Position numbers and translations under genes: made by a program. Positions 61,156 through 64,000 of a stretch of DNA of 64,000 bases are shown here, one piece after another. The notes below the pieces were generated by a model. The model searched no databases and was not told the DNA's origin. It saw only the letters and a list, made by a program, of their open reading frames with translations. Position 1 is the first letter of the stretch. Every line of letters starts with the position of its first letter. Source of the stretch: Prevotella sp. UBA2739 (GTDB lineage: Bacteria > Bacteroidota > Bacteroidia > Bacteroidales > Bacteroidaceae); assembly GCA_002353525.1 (NCBI GenBank), contig DEJV01000070.1, forward strand, positions 28,361 through 92,360, written 5' to 3'.

Positions 61156-62718
61156 ATGAAAAAGAAAATATTTTCATTCGCACTCATGTGTTCATTGATG
61201 CTGCTGGTGTCTTCCTGTTTTGACGACGACAGTACGGCATGGGAAAATCCAGTGACGCGCATTACCATCGATGGTATTGAGAGCGCCTACGAGAAGACGG
61301 CCTATGTGAACGACAGACTTCAGATACATCCAGTAGTGGAAACAGGACCTTCCGATGATAAGATACAGTACAAATGGATCCTGATCAACGAGAAGACAGG
61401 TACTACCACTGCTCAGGGTGATACCATTCAACCGATAGAAATCGGTACGACAAAGGATCTCGACTATGAGGTGAACGTCGCTCCTGGTAAATACCAGATA
61501 CGTCTCTCTGTCACAGATACAATTACTGGAAATGCAGCTTTGGCATATGCCATGCTCACCGTACAGACGAACTTCTCAAAAGGTTTCTATATCCTGAAAG
61601 AAACAGCTGATGGTAATACCGAGCTTGACGAGCTTGATTTCACTTGGAATCTGGCAGAAAATCTGCTGACGAAGATCGACGGACAACCCATGCCGGGTAA
61701 ACCAGCTAACCTCTGTCAGATGTACGACCAGAACTATATCAATCAAGATAACGACGAGGTGGAAGCCACCAATGGACTGATTATCTCTTCAGAGAAAGAC
61801 TTTGGCTTCTATCGTTCTACGGATATGAAGAGAATCCTCGATCGTACAAATATCTTCTTCGATGATAGTTCTACCGATGAGGTTATCTATGGTACCTTTG
61901 CCAGTTCCTTTAATGCCATGCTGATATCTTCAAAAGGATTCTATTCTTTCTCTGGAGGAACAGGCCAGTTCGGTATGCCGGATGTAGAATGTAACGGCAG
62001 TCCTTACTACTATATCGACTTTGCTGCTGATGGTGGCGGTGCCTATTGGAATCCCACAACTCATGGCATCTACGCATTCGACTATCTGCTCAATCCCTAT
62101 CCGCTTACTGATGCAACCATGGGCGGGGAGGATATCACGCAGAATCTTACCAACTACGACTGTCTGCATTGCAGCTACAGCTATGCCGCTTGGACAGAAA
62201 GAGGGTATGTCATCCTGCGTAATAATGCCAACCAAGATCGCTACCTCTACATGATCGACGGCAGTTTCTCAGGACAGTATCTGAATAGTCGTGTCAAGTT
62301 GGATCCCAACTCTCACATGGCAAAGGCTGAACATTATGCTACCAATGGCAGTTCTGCCTCTTATATTTACTGTGCTGAGGGCGGTAAACTCTATGCTTGC
62401 ATCACCAATACCGGCGATTTCAGTGAGGTGGAGATCAAACCGGAGGGTATCCCATCAGGTGAATATATCAACTTTGTCGTTAACCAGTTCTGGGATGATG
62501 ATACCTCTGGTACACCGTTCAACTACCTGATAGTGGGCACCCAGAGTGGTAATAATTATAAGTTGTATCTCTATGAGACCAATGGTGGTGCACCTGTGGG
62601 CAAACCAGTGAAGACAGTAGAAGGAACAGGAAAAGTGTGCAAGGTAAGATACCTGAACAGCACCAGCTCCTTATATATGAAATATGGATTCTATTATGCT
62701 TTTAGTGCATACGATTAA
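61156..62718 (+). CDS. PKD-like family lipoprotein
   Basis: This 520-residue lipoprotein (lipobox VSSC, Cys21) has an N-terminal Ig/PKD-like region (NDRLQIHPVVETGPSDDKIQYKWILI to about 140) and a larger beta-rich part that may be propeller-like. It belongs to the PKD-like lipoproteins that accompany SusD and DUF4843. It is probably a surface-exposed binding protein; ligand unknown. It begins 19 bp after DUF4843. Confidence 0.83.
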   Translation: MKKKIFSFALMCSLMLLVSSCFDDDSTAWENPVTRITIDGIESAYEKTAYVNDRLQIHPVVETGPSDDKIQYKWILINEKTGTTTAQGDTIQPIEIGTTKDLDYEVNVAPGKYQIRLSVTDTITGNAALAYAMLTVQTNFSKGFYILKETADGNTELDELDFTWNLAENLLTKIDGQPMPGKPANLCQMYDQNYINQDNDEVEATNGLIISSEKDFGFYRSTDMKRILDRTNIFFDDSSTDEVIYGTFASSFNAMLISSKGFYSFSGGTGQFGMPDVECNGSPYYYIDFAADGGGAYWNPTTHGIYAFDYLLNPYPLTDATMGGEDITQNLTNYDCLHCSYSYAAWTERGYVILRNNANQDRYLYMIDGSFSGQYLNSRVKLDPNSHMAKAEHYATNGSSASYIYCAEGGKLYACITNTGDFSEVEIKPEGIPSGEYINFVVNQFWDDDTSGTPFNYLIVGTQSGNNYKLYLYETNGGAPVGKPVKTVEGTGKVCKVRYLNSTSSLYMKYGFYYAFSAYD

Positions 62719-62730
62719 TAATAATAAACG

Positions 62731-63831
62731 ATGAAAAAGATTTTATTTTCAGTCATCTGTCTGATGTTGACAATGACTGTACAGGCACAGACCAATTTCC
62801 GAGAATTAACATTCGACCAAGCAGCTGCTGCAGCTAAGTCGGAGGGAAAGTTAGTATTTGTTGACGTAATGACCTCGTGGTGCGGACCTTGTAAGATGAT
62901 GGCCCGTGATGTGTTCCCACAGAAAAAGGTGGGTGACTTCATGAACGAGAAGTTTGTATGTCTCAAGATTGATGCAGAGAAAGGGGAGGGCATCGAGATT
63001 GCCAAAACTTATAAAGTAAATGCCTATCCTACCTTCTTGCTCCTGAACCCCGACAAGAGTGAGGTTGCCCGTATGGTGGGCGGAAAACAGCCAGATGGCT
63101 TTATTGCAGAGATTGAGCGTCTGCTCGACCCTAACTCTACTCCCGAGAAGATGAAGGAGCGTTATGAGGGTGGTGAACGTACAGCCGACCTGATCAAGAA
63201 ATATGCTGGATTCATGACCGAAGATGCCTATAACAGTCGTTCTGGCAGGGATGAGAAATTGGCAGAGGCCCGTAAGATCGTGACCGATTATTTTGCTGGT
63301 CTGTCTGATGCCGACCGTCTCAAAGCCGAAAATATGTTCGTCTATAGGGAATATACTCAGTCTACAGAGGATGAGGCTGCCAAGTTCATGATGGCTAACA
63401 TGAAGAAGTTCCCTGCAGAAGTGAAGGAAGAAATCAACAAACTCGTTGGTAACCTCTTCCAGCGTGATGTCTATTCTGTTCTCTCAGGATCGATGCCAGC
63501 CACGAAAGAGAGCATGGATACCTTTAAAAAGAATCTCAAACAGTTGGGCTTGAACAAGAACGGTATTTATGACAGTAGTGTGAAACTGATGGAGGCATAC
63601 GACGGCGACGGCGACCAGTATCTGCAACTCTGCCGCTCGCTTTTCACAAAGATCAGTGAAACAGGTCAGGCTGGTCTTCTGGAAGGTCTTTCTACGAAAT
63701 TCGGCAATAGTGATGAGGCAACCAAGAAAAAAGCGTCTCGCTTTATCCGTGAGCAGCTGCTTGACATGGATACAAACATGCTCTACACGGCACTCATGAA
63801 TATCATGGCCTTGGAGAGCAAGGGACACTAA
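62731..63831 (+). CDS. Secreted thioredoxin-family protein
   Basis: This 366-residue periplasmic protein has a signal peptide (about 1-20, VQAQ), a thioredoxin domain with the redox pair WCGPCK (Cys51, Cys54) and the cis-Pro in NAYPTFLLL, and a helical C-terminal half (about 130-366) that I do not recognise. It is the last gene of the SusC/D locus, 12 bp after the PKD lipoprotein and before a terminator. It may reduce disulfides or handle thiol-containing cargo imported by the system. Confidence 0.9.
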   Translation: MKKILFSVICLMLTMTVQAQTNFRELTFDQAAAAAKSEGKLVFVDVMTSWCGPCKMMARDVFPQKKVGDFMNEKFVCLKIDAEKGEGIEIAKTYKVNAYPTFLLLNPDKSEVARMVGGKQPDGFIAEIERLLDPNSTPEKMKERYEGGERTADLIKKYAGFMTEDAYNSRSGRDEKLAEARKIVTDYFAGLSDADRLKAENMFVYREYTQSTEDEAAKFMMANMKKFPAEVKEEINKLVGNLFQRDVYSVLSGSMPATKESMDTFKKNLKQLGLNKNGIYDSSVKLMEAYDGDGDQYLQLCRSLFTKISETGQAGLLEGLSTKFGNSDEATKKKASRFIREQLLDMDTNMLYTALMNIMALESKGH

Positions 63832-63879
63832 TGCTCCGATGACCAAAATATCTGACCGCCATCATGGTGGCAATCAAAG

Positions 63880-63917
63880 AATAGTGAAATGCAACATGGC
63901 ACTTCACTATTTTTTTT
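63880..63917 (+). terminator. Intrinsic terminator of the ECF/SusC/D locus
   Basis: AATAGTGAAATGC and GCACTTCACTATT form a 13-bp stem with one mismatch and a 6-nt loop, running into eight T. It ends the transcript from the SusC/D genes through the thioredoxin gene. Confidence 0.92.
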
Positions 63918-63964
63918 GATGCAGTTTCCCATTCCATAAACTTTTGCTTATGCCAAAAAATGAA

Positions 63965-64000
63965 GTTGCAACTCAGCATCAATTAGGTTGCAACTCAGTG
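63965..64000. repeat. Start of a 22-bp array with GTTGCAAC palindromes, cut by the window edge
   Basis: GTTGCAACTCAG occurs at 63965 and again 22 bp later at 63987, each holding the palindrome GTTGCAAC. Only one full unit and part of a second are visible, so the true length is unknown. Confidence 0.65.

Overview
The window looks like a chromosomal segment of a Bacteroidales gut or rumen bacterium, most likely Prevotella or a close relative. The support is: two SusC/SusD pairs, a hybrid two-component sensor, a FecR/ECF pair, DUF4294, DUF4843 and DUF3667 proteins, and many promoters of the Bacteroidetes form TAnnTTTG instead of sigma70 boxes. No rRNA, tRNA, CRISPR array or transposase gene was seen.

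Layout. (1) 1-10159, minus strand: a pectin-type polysaccharide utilisation locus, with a SusD cut by the window edge, SusC, a hybrid two-component regulator that lacks its ATPase domain, a structured RNA or attenuator, an HI0933-type flavoprotein and a GH28 pectinase. (2) 10312-17652: xpt, a secreted UGSC-like protein, a MINPP-type histidine phosphatase and a C10 cysteine protease. (3) 17713-25172, plus strand: an unknown gene, rpoN, a PAP2-like membrane protein, purE, ispG, an aldo/keto reductase and miaB. (4) 25294-35826: a surface glycolipid region. Plus-strand genes are an MsbA-like exporter, a lipid A acyltransferase, GT4, a Kdo-kinase-like protein, LicD and GT9. They converge on minus-strand GT4, LicD, a LicC-like nucleotidyltransferase and a fold-type I PLP enzyme. 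(5) 36137-46929: envelope proteins, a decayed HigBA toxin-antitoxin locus, an OPT transporter, a YitT protein and a sirtuin. (6) 47053-53117: three FKBP isomerases in a row, an Lrp regulator, a C26-M19 fusion peptidase and an M28 peptidase. (7) 53205-63831: an ECF sigma, FecR, STN-containing SusC, SusD, DUF4843, PKD-like lipoprotein and thioredoxin locus.

The most unusual layer is repetitive DNA. Five intergenic sites carry arrays with a 21-23 bp period built around short palindromes. The palindrome differs between sites (TTTGTTAACAAA, GTAC pairs, GTTGCAAC, and a TTCTGC/GCAGA type), but the architecture is the same, and at one site paired changes keep the symmetry. Separately, families of degenerate simple repeats (CACCCA-type, CTCACCTCT-type, CTCAGTTCT-type) lie between genes and also inside reading frames. 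There they add Thr/His/Pro, Ser/Leu/Pro or Asn/Gly stretches to a sensor kinase, a glycosyltransferase, a nucleotidyltransferase, an M28 peptidase and an anti-sigma factor.

Functions rest on motifs read by eye. No database search was run, so family names are recognitions and substrates are inferences.
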